Of a stretch of 64,000 bases of DNA, positions 18,342-26,430 are shown in pieces. The translations under genes and the position numbers were made by a program. Each line of letters starts with the position of its first letter. Position 1 is the stretch's first letter. Below the pieces are notes generated by a model, which was not told the DNA's origin, made no database searches, and saw only the letters and a list, made by a program, of their open reading frames with translations. The stretch comes from Desulfobacter vibrioformis DSM 8776 (GTDB lineage Bacteria; Desulfobacterota; Desulfobacteria; Desulfobacterales; Desulfobacteraceae), in contig NZ_JQKJ01000018.1 of assembly GCF_000745975.1 (NCBI RefSeq), positions 41,924 to 105,923 of the forward strand, in the 5' to 3' direction.

Positions 18342-20810
18342 CTAATTTATTTCCAGTCCATAATAGGTAATACCGCCTTCATTCCGGCACTTTTCCTTTA
18401 TAAGACATCGCGAACAGGACTTGTTCAGGATTTTATACGAATGAGGCGCTTTAATTTTTGTCTGCGATTGAATGTGCCTTGATATATTTAGCGCAGGTAT
18501 GGGTTCGAACTTGTCTGAAATCTGTTCCAGATTTTCCAGTTTTTCAACAAGTTGTTTGTTTGAATTTTCCAACGCCTCAATTTTAATACTTTTTGATGAA
18601 ATATCATTATGTATCTGGTCCTGACGTTCAAACCATTCGTTAATTTTTTCCCCTGCATTTTTCGCCTTGTTTTCCAGTTTTCGAATCGTATCTGAGATGC
18701 TTTTTAATGCAGCGGCATCTTTTTTTTCGTTTAAAACAGACATCTTTTTTTTAAGTTTCCGAATCTCTATCTGGGCACGATCCTGGAGATGTGCATTCCC
18801 GGTTATGGTTCCGTGAAGCCACTTGTCCACCTCTTTCATCTGACTTATTTCTGATGAAAACTCCTTAATCATGTCCCTGTTAATTGAAAGATTGGATTTT
18901 ATTTTATCCTCCAAACGGATTAAATGTTCATCCACCCCCACAGTCAGAACCGATGGTGCTGCAGATTCATTTCCCACAGTTCCGGCTTTAATCCCAAGCT
19001 TTGCTGACACGGTTGAGTTGAGAATGGTTCCCCTTTCATTATCGCAGGCCCCGCTCAGATAAATTGTAGAATCAATGATCTCTTTTTGAATCGTCAAATC
19101 TCCAAACGCGTTTATGGTTGAGTTGCGAATGTATTTGGCCTGAATATTACCTTTAACATTGATAAGTTTTGTATCCATAATACCCATTGAAACGTTCAGA
19201 TCCCCAGATATATCAACCTGTGCACCGCAAATTTCCCTGGCTGTGAGTGAAATACATTTGATCTTAAAGCCTTCCTTAACCGTGCCTGGAACAATGACAT
19301 TTCCATTGAAGTCAATATTTCCGGTTTCAAACCCCACATCACCTTTTATCTTGAATTCCTTGTTGACCGAGACAACCCCCATAACATCCAGATGAGGTTC
19401 TCCCTGGGTGGTTGAAAAGATTTTAGTCTTTTGTTCGTTGAACCGGGTACCCGGACCCGCCAAAAAAGCCGGATCCACAGGCTCTGCCACAGGTATTTCC
19501 ATGCCTTTAACATCCAGGCCGGGTTTCCCCGGCTCAGGACGGATCTTGGCGGCCAGCATAATGCCTTCTTCCACATGGGGGACTTCTCCTCTGTCCCTGA
19601 AATCTATGCTTCCGTCCGGGTTCAGTCTGCCTGCGCGCTTGAAATTGGTTGGGAAAGAATAGTGAATTTCTCCCTGGATTGGCGGAACGGGTTGTGTACC
19701 TTCAGCAATAAGTAGTTTTTCTCCTTTTCGGGCATTTCCATAGAGCCATTCTTCGATGACTGGTTCTTCTGCGATTCCAAAGATAATCCCGTTTTTGTGG
19801 AGAAACTGTTCTATCATGTAAACCGTCACTATTTCCGGGGTATCCTTCCCAAGCCGGATATAAGCCCTTATCCTATTATCTGAGAAGTCGATGGTAAAAT
19901 ATTTTAGGACATCCGACAATTTTGCGTCCGAAGGGCGCTCTGATTCATGATTGGCCCGCCAAACCATTACATTCAGAATCTCCTGGGTCAGCAGACCGGC
20001 AAGGGTGCTGTACTCAGCCATATCAATGGTTTCATCCAATTGATCGGTCTGGATTGTCAATGCGTTGAAAATATCTTTTTCAGAAAGAGTCAATGTGCCG
20101 GAATGATCTCTTTTTGAAAGAATGGTTGAAAAAATATCCCTGACACGGGTTTTTAAATCATCAAATGCCTGTCTGAAGCCAAATGAATTAAAACTGATAT
20201 TTTCTTTTTCCAAAAGGTGTTTAAGATCTGCCCTAGGTTTAAATTCATTATCTCCAAAACTGCTCTTGAGCCTGGATGCCAGAATTTTGATTTCTTTTTC
20301 TTTTTGTTGAATTTGGGCCGCATACAGCGTCTCTTTTTTTTTCAGATTTCCAGCTATCTGGAACAGCTGCTTATTCTGACGCTGGATGGTTTTCTGCAGT
20401 TTTTTTGTTTTTCTGAAGGCGTTGTATGCATCGTACCGCAATCTGACTTGAACAAAAAGTTCTTCAGCCGTAAACGGCAGGGGCAGGCAGGCATGAATTT
20501 CGGCAGAATTTATTGCATTGACAAAGGAGGGCAGCTCTGAGGGTGCCGCCACCAGGAGTCGCTGGGTTTCCGGGGAAATTTCTTTAGCCTTTGCCAGAAT
20601 GGTCTTCTGTTCTTTTTCTATGTCAACATAGCCCTCAATAATCAGAAAATATGAGGGGGCGGAATCCTGGGCCAGGCGTTGCAGGCCTTCAGCAGGCGAT
20701 TTGAAACAATCCACCTGAAATCCTTTTTCCGATAACAGCCCGATTTTATTTTCAAGAATCCCTTGCGGGTCAATTATCAGAATTTTATTTTCCTGTTGTC
20801 CGGTTTCGAT
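18342..20810 (-). CDS. Pseudo-receiver fused to DUF342 (FapA-type) polymer-binding domain; probable ATC start
   Basis: The N-terminus is receiver-like (ILIIDPQGILENK...LIIEGYVD...LPLPFTAEELF), but the acidic pair, phospho-acceptor Asp and Lys are replaced, so it is probably not phosphorylated. A coiled coil follows around residue 135-170. The central DUF342 region has repeated beta segments (VDISGDLNVSMGIMDTKLINVKGNIQAKYI), and another long coiled coil follows. The first canonical start, GTG at 20714, would cut off the first receiver strand. No ATG, GTG or TTG lies between that and the upstream in-frame stop. ATC at 20810, 8 bases after AAAGGGG, gives 822 residues and a complete domain, so it is proposed as start. 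Confidence 0.75.
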   Translation of the reverse strand: METGQQENKILIIDPQGILENKIGLLSEKGFQVDCFKSPAEGLQRLAQDSAPSYFLIIEGYVDIEKEQKTILAKAKEISPETQRLLVAAPSELPSFVNAINSAEIHACLPLPFTAEELFVQVRLRYDAYNAFRKTKKLQKTIQRQNKQLFQIAGNLKKKETLYAAQIQQKEKEIKILASRLKSSFGDNEFKPRADLKHLLEKENISFNSFGFRQAFDDLKTRVRDIFSTILSKRDHSGTLTLSEKDIFNALTIQTDQLDETIDMAEYSTLAGLLTQEILNVMVWRANHESERPSDAKLSDVLKYFTIDFSDNRIRAYIRLGKDTPEIVTVYMIEQFLHKNGIIFGIAEEPVIEEWLYGNARKGEKLLIAEGTQPVPPIQGEIHYSFPTNFKRAGRLNPDGSIDFRDRGEVPHVEEGIMLAAKIRPEPGKPGLDVKGMEIPVAEPVDPAFLAGPGTRFNEQKTKIFSTTQGEPHLDVMGVVSVNKEFKIKGDVGFETGNIDFNGNVIVPGTVKEGFKIKCISLTAREICGAQVDISGDLNVSMGIMDTKLINVKGNIQAKYIRNSTINAFGDLTIQKEIIDSTIYLSGACDNERGTILNSTVSAKLGIKAGTVGNESAAPSVLTVGVDEHLIRLEDKIKSNLSINRDMIKEFSSEISQMKEVDKWLHGTITGNAHLQDRAQIEIRKLKKKMSVLNEKKDAAALKSISDTIRKLENKAKNAGEKINEWFERQDQIHNDISSKSIKIEALENSNKQLVEKLENLEQISDKFEPIPALNISRHIQSQTKIKAPHSYKILNKSCSRCLIKEKCRNEGGITYYGLEIN

Positions 20811-20845
20811 GGTACACGCCCCTTTGCCTTGATTGCAAAATAAAA

Positions 20846-21580
20846 TTATTCTTCCCGGTTCAGTTCGTTATCTGTGGGCATAAAAAAACCGTTACGGGCG
20901 GCAAGGTCTTTAAATTTTAAGAAAAAATCTTTCATTACAGCCTGGTAGCATAACACAATCTTATCTTTGTTAAACATTTGATTTTCCCCAAGCAATTTTT
21001 CTATCTGCGTGAAATAATCTGCCTGATACCCCCCTTTTTCCAATCGCTTTTCTAACTGAATTATCTGTTTTTCTTTTCGGACAATCTCCCGTTTATGCGC
21101 TGCCGCTTTTTGATTAAGTTCCTGGCTTAAACTATACAGGCGGGTATTTTGTTTTTTCGCCAAAGCAAACAAGTTCTGGTTCTCAACGACCAATTCGTAG
21201 TATTGCAATCCTGACTTGATCATCTCCAACAGATTGTCATTGTCCCAGGGTTTTGTGATAAACCGATGGACAGCGCCTTGATTCACCGCGCCGGAAACCG
21301 CATTGATATCTGCATAGCCGGTAATCAGGAATCGGACAGTATTCGGGGTGATAGTCTTGGCTTTTTCCAGAAACTGGGTGCCTTCCATTTCCGGCATTCT
21401 TTGGTCCGAAAGTATCATGGAGAGCGGATTTTCTGATTTTTGAATGAAATCCAGTGCCTGGGGACCGGAAGCCGCATAAACAGAACGGGCTCCTGCTTTT
21501 TTAATCAGACGTCCAAGTGCTTTCCCGATTTTTTCCTCATCATCAACAATCAGAATTGTATGATTAAACCCCTTGGTCAT
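20846..21580 (-). CDS. Response regulator with C-terminal coiled coil
   Basis: This 244-residue protein has an intact receiver domain (acidic pair D13/D14, phospho-acceptor D59 in SDQRMPEMEG, FITKPWD with the conserved Lys) of the type found in RpfG and Ntr-family regulators. After residue 125 a helical coiled-coil region runs to the end, with no DNA-binding or enzyme domain. It would relay a signal by protein contact. It is transcribed just ahead of the DUF342 gene, 35 bases from that gene's proposed start. No histidine kinase is next to it. Confidence 0.88.
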   Translation of the reverse strand: MTKGFNHTILIVDDEEKIGKALGRLIKKAGARSVYAASGPQALDFIQKSENPLSMILSDQRMPEMEGTQFLEKAKTITPNTVRFLITGYADINAVSGAVNQGAVHRFITKPWDNDNLLEMIKSGLQYYELVVENQNLFALAKKQNTRLYSLSQELNQKAAAHKREIVRKEKQIIQLEKRLEKGGYQADYFTQIEKLLGENQMFNKDKIVLCYQAVMKDFFLKFKDLAARNGFFMPTDNELNREE

Positions 21581-21709
21581 TTGGCTCCCATAGAAACGGT
21601 GTCAGAATCATCAATCGGATAATTTTTTGTGAAATTTATTACCTGATATAAGTTTAAGTCATTTTAAATTTTTTCTCAAGAGGCTAAAATAACGATGGGT
21701 AACCAATGA

Positions 21710-22579
21710 TCATCTAACGGCTGTGGTAATTTTGAAAAATTCCTTGATCTGCGCTTCTTTGGATTTTAGGGATTCTATGATCTTCATCATTGCCGACTCA
21801 TTAATGCCGATCTTCTTGGGCGCATTTTTGATGGTAACAGGAACCGGATTGCCTGAATGCCCCAGTTGGGCTTTCTGTGTAAGATAGTCTGCAAGATTGA
21901 TGATCAGGGCCTGATGGCGGTATTGGATCGGTGCTGATTCCGGGGTATGGTGAAACCTGCAGGGCAGAATGATGGATGCAGGAAAATTCCACCGTGTCAT
22001 CAAAAGGGCGGATAATGCTGCATGATCCAGTTTGAACAGGGTGTTTTCGCTGAAATACAGGGGACGCCTGTTTTCCAGTGCGTACTGACGGACTTCGTTA
22101 TATTCCTCTTTAAAATAGACCGAGAAAATCACCTTACCCATATCATGGAGCAGGGCCGGGACAAAAATTTTTCCGGTAATGCCCGGATTGGTCTGCTTTG
22201 CCAGCTGCTTTGAGGCCGTGGCCACACCGATACCGTGTATCCACAATGCTTTCATATCAAGGCTCAGGCCTGAGGTTTCTGATACGCTGGATAAGATTCC
22301 CATGCCCAGGGCAATGCCGATGATTTCATCAAACCCGATAATGGAAATGGCCCGTTTAATGGTATCCACTTTATTTCTTTGGGCATAATAAACGGAATTT
22401 GCAAGCTTGATCAGCTTATTGGTAATGCCCAGATCATGTGCAATGATTTGGGCTAAGTTTTCTGTGGTTGTGTTTTCGTTAGAAGCGGCCCGGATCAGGT
22501 TATCTACAACAGCCGGGAGCGTGGGCAAATCGCTTTCCCTTTTTTGAACCATTTGAAGGATTCGTTCTTTTATTTCCAT
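21710..22579 (-). CDS. HDOD domain signalling protein
   Basis: This 289-residue protein is nearly all HDOD domain: LPTLPAVVDNLIRAAS near residue 18, IIAHDLGITNKLIKLANSVYY, IKRAISIIGFDEI and the later ALLHDMGKVIF. HDOD proteins lack the catalytic HD metal pair of phosphodiesterases and act as signalling scaffolds in stress and motility control. It is transcribed ahead of the coiled-coil response regulator with a 129-base gap. The cluster of HDOD, receiver, DUF342 and receiver-TPR suggests one regulatory module. Confidence 0.9.
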   Translation of the reverse strand: MEIKERILQMVQKRESDLPTLPAVVDNLIRAASNENTTTENLAQIIAHDLGITNKLIKLANSVYYAQRNKVDTIKRAISIIGFDEIIGIALGMGILSSVSETSGLSLDMKALWIHGIGVATASKQLAKQTNPGITGKIFVPALLHDMGKVIFSVYFKEEYNEVRQYALENRRPLYFSENTLFKLDHAALSALLMTRWNFPASIILPCRFHHTPESAPIQYRHQALIINLADYLTQKAQLGHSGNPVPVTIKNAPKKIGINESAMMKIIESLKSKEAQIKEFFKITTAVR

Positions 22580-22602
22580 TAAATGCAGGATAGGTTTCCG
22601 GT

Positions 22603-22998
22603 TTAATGAAACCGGGTGATATTAATGCTGCTGTTGGCTGCCATCTCGTCAAATTTTTTTCGTAAAAAGCGTTTAAACATGTTTCGAGTGGGGGGCCATA
22701 ACAGCAAAAGTCCTGCTGTGTCCGTTAAAAGCCCGGGCGTGATGAGCACTAATCCGGCAATGAGGATAATAAAGGCATCCAGTAGTTCTTCGGCCGGCAT
22801 AATTCCCTGGTTTAAACTCTGGCGAACCTTTATCATGGTGTTCAATCCTTCCATCCGGGCAAGGTAGGCACCGATGAACCCGGTTATAATGACCAGCATG
22901 ACGGTGTTTAACCCGCCGATAATACCGCCAAGATGGATAAGGATGTATAATTCAGCCACCGGGATCAGGGTAAAACATAAAAATAGTCTAAACAACAT
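22603..22998 (-). CDS. fxsA: FxsA family membrane protein
   Basis: The 131-residue protein has the FxsA pattern: a hydrophobic N-terminus with PVAELYILIHLG, a central GFIGAYLARMEGL, then AEELLDAFIILIAGLVLITPGLLTD and a basic tail. Three to four membrane segments are predicted. FxsA was named for easing phage T7 exclusion in F-plasmid cells; its normal role is unclear. It lies between aat and the HDOD gene on the same strand. Confidence 0.9.
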   Translation of the reverse strand: MLFRLFLCFTLIPVAELYILIHLGGIIGGLNTVMLVIITGFIGAYLARMEGLNTMIKVRQSLNQGIMPAEELLDAFIILIAGLVLITPGLLTDTAGLLLLWPPTRNMFKRFLRKKFDEMAANSSINITRFH

Positions 22999-23078
22999 TT
23001 AAAATCCTCCTTGCTTAAAAGTACCTTAGTCCATAATTGCTATAAACCCGTATTTGTCAAGGCAGAACAATACATTGC

Positions 23079-23822
23079 TTATATGGCATGTGCAATACGG
23101 CTTGGGCTTGAATCTGTTTTGCTTTTGGGGAAAAGATGTCGCCCGGATCGCCACAGGCTGTCCGGTACTATTTCATCAACACTGTGGTCTAAAATGTCAA
23201 GAAACAGGTCTCTGGTGATTTCCTGGGCCCCCATGCGAAGCAGATGGCCGGAGGTGACCTGGCAGTCAATCATCCCAAATCCCTGGCTGTCAAGCTCATG
23301 GGCCAGAGCCACAAGCGCCACCTTGGACGCATTGGATACAAGGGAAAACATGGATTCCCCGAAAAAAGTTTTTCCCAGGCTGACCCCGTACAGGCCGCCT
23401 GCCAGCCGGTCGCCCTGCCAGGCTTCCACGGAGTGCGCCATCCCCATTTTGTGCAACGTGATATAGGCATCAATCATTTCATCCACCAGCCAGGTGCCTT
23501 CGGGTTTGTCTTGCCTGGATTGTGAACAGGCCACAATGGTCTGTTCAAACGCGGTGTTGAGCCGGATGGAGAAACAATCCTTTCGAATGGTTTTTTTTAA
23601 GCTTTTTGATACCCTGATTCTGGAAGGAAACAGCACCAGCCGGGGATCTGGGGACCACCAGAGAATGGGTTCACTGTTGGAAAACCAGGGAAAAATACCG
23701 TTTCTATATGCCAGGATTAAACGCTTTGCGCAAAGGTCTCCCCCAATACATAGCAAACCGTCAGACCGTGCCAGCCAGGCCGGCGGGAATTCAATGTTTT
23801 CAGATAACCTGAAAAGGGGCAT
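23079..23822 (-). CDS. aat: Leucyl/phenylalanyl-tRNA--protein transferase
   Basis: This 247-residue protein carries the Aat signature GIFPWFSNSEPILWWSPDPRLVLFP near residue 40 and later EAWQGDRLAGGLYGVSLGKTFFGESMF. It transfers Leu or Phe from tRNA to N-terminal Lys or Arg of proteins, making a primary N-degron for ClpS-ClpAP. The start ATG shares one base with the clpA stop codon (TGATG at 23820-23824), so it is translated after clpA in one operon. Length matches the family (about 230-250). Confidence 0.96.
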   Translation of the reverse strand: MPLFRLSENIEFPPAWLARSDGLLCIGGDLCAKRLILAYRNGIFPWFSNSEPILWWSPDPRLVLFPSRIRVSKSLKKTIRKDCFSIRLNTAFEQTIVACSQSRQDKPEGTWLVDEMIDAYITLHKMGMAHSVEAWQGDRLAGGLYGVSLGKTFFGESMFSLVSNASKVALVALAHELDSQGFGMIDCQVTSGHLLRMGAQEITRDLFLDILDHSVDEIVPDSLWRSGRHLFPKSKTDSSPSRIAHAI

Positions 23823-26083
23823 CAGGCTGATTTGATATTAAATGTCAATTTACCGTCCCTTAGGCCCACGGATAGTTTCCCCCCTTTTTCAAGCCGGCCG
23901 AAAAGAATCTCATCCGTGAGTTTGTCTTTGATTTCAGTCTGGATCAGACGGGCCAGGGGCCTGGCACCGAATTGGGGATCATGGCCTTTCTTGGCAAGAT
24001 GGGCCCGGGCATCAGCTGAATAGCTCAAAGAAATGCCCTGGTCACTAAGCATGGCTTTAAGCTCCTTCATGTTCTTATCCACGATCAGTTCCATCACCCT
24101 TTCAGATAAATGGTTGAACTGGACAATGCCGTCAAGACGGTTGCGGAATTCCGGACTGAAGGTGTTTTTCACCGCTTTTATACCCTGGGAATCGGAATTG
24201 GCGTTTTGTGATCCAAACCCAATGCTGTTGGCGCTCATTTCCCTGGCCCCGGCATTGGAGGTCATGATAATGATCACATTTCTAAAATCAGCGGATTTAC
24301 CGTTATTGTCAGTAAGCGTGGCATAATCCATGACCTGGAGCAGAATGTTGTAAAGATCCATATGGGCCTTTTCAATTTCATCCAGAAGAAGGACACAATG
24401 GGGGTGCTTGCGGATGCTGTCCGTTAAAATGCCGCCCTGTTCAAATCCTACATATCCCGGAGGCGCGCCAATGAGCCTGGATACAGCATGCTTTTCCATG
24501 TATTCGCTCATGTCGAAGCGTAAGAATTTAATGCCCATGTTGGCGGCCAGCTGTCTGGCCACTTCAGTTTTGCCAACCCCTGTGGGGCCCATGAAAAGAA
24601 AGGAACCAATGGGACGGTCCGGCGCTGCAAGTCCGGCCCGGGATCTTTTGATCGCCGTGGTCAGGGTCTCGATGGCATCGTCCTGGCCAAAAATCACGTT
24701 GAGCAGTTTGTCGGGCAAAGATTCCAGGGAAGACTTATCAGCCGCCGTAACACTGGAAACCGGAACCTTGGCTATTTTCGCCACAATCTTTTCAATGTCC
24801 TTGGGGCTGACGGTTTTGCGCCGGCCATTTGCCGTAAGTTTTAAAAAGGCTCCAGCCTCATCAATAACGTCAATGGCCTTATCCGGCAAGAATCGGTCAT
24901 TGATGTATTTATCTGACAGATGGGCAGCCGCTTCAATGGTTTTATCCGGGTATTTCAGGCCATGGTGTTCCTCATAACAGGTGCGCAGACCTTTGAGAAT
25001 CTCGACGGTTTCCTCCTCACTGGGTTCTGAAACTTCAATTTTTTCAAACCGCCGGGAAAAGGCCCGGTCTTTTTCAAAATGGTTTTTGTACTCTTCATAG
25101 GTGGTGGTGCCCAGGCACTTGATGTCTCCGGAGGATAAAGCCGGTTTAAGAATGTTGGAGGCATCCATGGAACCGGATGTGGTGGCCCCGGCCCCTACAA
25201 CGGTATGGATTTCATCAATCACCAGAAGCGCATTTTCCTTTTCCTCCAAAGCGGAAATGACATCCTTGAGGCGCTGCTCAAAATCCCCCCTGTATTTGGT
25301 GCCGGCTAAAAGAGCGCCCATATCCAGGGAGTACAGTTCACAGTTTTTAAGCAGATCCGGCACGGCCTTTCCGCTTATTTTCAATGCCAGACCTTCTGCA
25401 ATGGCGGTTTTCCCAACGCCGGGATCACCCACAAGAATGGGGTTGTTTTTCCGCCGCCGGCAAAGTACCTGCATCACCCGTTCGGTTTCAAGCGTTCTGC
25501 CGATCAGGGGATCAATCTTATTGTCCTGGGCCCGTTTGATCAGATCTGAAGTAAACAACTCCAGCGGATCTTTTTTCTTCTGGCGCCTGGGCTTTGGATC
25601 GGTCTGGTGGAAAAGCTGCTGGGGCTTGTCCTCTTCGGGCGTCCCCTTTTTTTCCGTATCTCCATCATGGGAGATGAGTCTGAGTACATCTAATCGGGTG
25701 ATTCCTTCGGATTCGAGGTAAAAGGCTGCGTGGGAATCCTTTTCCTGGAAAATGGATGCCAGGATATCCCCGAGATTGACTTCTGATTTTTCAGCGGATC
25801 TGGCGTGATTGATGGCCCGCTGAATCATCCGTTGAAAGCCGATGGTTTGCTGGAGCACATACTCTTCACTGTTCTCTATTTTGGTCAGTTTTTCATCAAA
25901 GAATTTTTCAAGATCCTCTTTGATGTGCTCAGGACTGCCCCCGCATTTTTCAATGGTTTCAAGGCCGGATTCATGATTGACAATGGCGTAAAGAACATGT
26001 TCGACACATACATACTCATGTCTTCTTTTTTTAGCTTCCCGAACGGCAAACCCGAGCGCTGTGGATAGTTCTTTGCTGATCAT
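23822..26083 (-). CDS. clpA: ATP-dependent Clp protease ATP-binding subunit ClpA
   Basis: This 753-residue protein has an N-terminal Clp repeat domain, a first AAA+ module with GDPGVGKT, a second with GPTGVGKTE, and the IGF loop (NSIGFGSQN) that docks on ClpP. It lacks the middle coiled coil of ClpB, so it is ClpA. It unfolds substrates, including N-degron proteins handed over by ClpS, for ClpP. It starts 7 bases after clpS and its stop overlaps the aat start. No clpP is in the window. Confidence 0.97.
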   Translation of the reverse strand: MISKELSTALGFAVREAKKRRHEYVCVEHVLYAIVNHESGLETIEKCGGSPEHIKEDLEKFFDEKLTKIENSEEYVLQQTIGFQRMIQRAINHARSAEKSEVNLGDILASIFQEKDSHAAFYLESEGITRLDVLRLISHDGDTEKKGTPEEDKPQQLFHQTDPKPRRQKKKDPLELFTSDLIKRAQDNKIDPLIGRTLETERVMQVLCRRRKNNPILVGDPGVGKTAIAEGLALKISGKAVPDLLKNCELYSLDMGALLAGTKYRGDFEQRLKDVISALEEKENALLVIDEIHTVVGAGATTSGSMDASNILKPALSSGDIKCLGTTTYEEYKNHFEKDRAFSRRFEKIEVSEPSEEETVEILKGLRTCYEEHHGLKYPDKTIEAAAHLSDKYINDRFLPDKAIDVIDEAGAFLKLTANGRRKTVSPKDIEKIVAKIAKVPVSSVTAADKSSLESLPDKLLNVIFGQDDAIETLTTAIKRSRAGLAAPDRPIGSFLFMGPTGVGKTEVARQLAANMGIKFLRFDMSEYMEKHAVSRLIGAPPGYVGFEQGGILTDSIRKHPHCVLLLDEIEKAHMDLYNILLQVMDYATLTDNNGKSADFRNVIIIMTSNAGAREMSANSIGFGSQNANSDSQGIKAVKNTFSPEFRNRLDGIVQFNHLSERVMELIVDKNMKELKAMLSDQGISLSYSADARAHLAKKGHDPQFGARPLARLIQTEIKDKLTDEILFGRLEKGGKLSVGLRDGKLTFNIKSA

Positions 26084-26090
26084 ATACCAT

Positions 26091-26399
26091 TTACTCCTTT
26101 TCCATTGTACTTTTTAAGGGAAACCCTTTGCTGCCGGCCAGATTATGGACGGTCTGAACTTTTGTTTCAGCTATCTCACGGGGATAGATACCGCACACGG
26201 CCTTTCCCTTATTATGTACATTAAGCATTATTTGTGTGGCTTTTTCAAGTGATTTTCCGAATACCCGGACCAGGATATCCACCACAAAATCCATGGTTGT
26301 ATAATCGTCATTGTGCAAAAGCACCTTATACATGGGCGGATGATCCTCATTTGTATCATGGGATATTTTGGGGCGGGTTTTGGAATCAGTGGATGTCAT
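26091..26399 (-). CDS. clpS: ClpS adaptor protein
   Basis: This 102-residue protein has the ClpS core: YKVLLHNDDYTTMDFVVDIL, then ATQIMLNVHNKGKAVCGIYP and REIAETK. The N-terminal tail of about 20 residues is disordered, as in ClpS, and would dock onto ClpA. It recognises N-terminal Leu, Phe, Trp and Tyr. It lies 31 bases after secA and 7 before clpA, giving the order secA-clpS-clpA-aat. Confidence 0.96.
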   Translation of the reverse strand: MTSTDSKTRPKISHDTNEDHPPMYKVLLHNDDYTTMDFVVDILVRVFGKSLEKATQIMLNVHNKGKAVCGIYPREIAETKVQTVHNLAGSKGFPLKSTMEKE

Positions 26400-26430
26400 A
26401 CCGTAACCTTGGGGTCAATTGGTTATTTTA

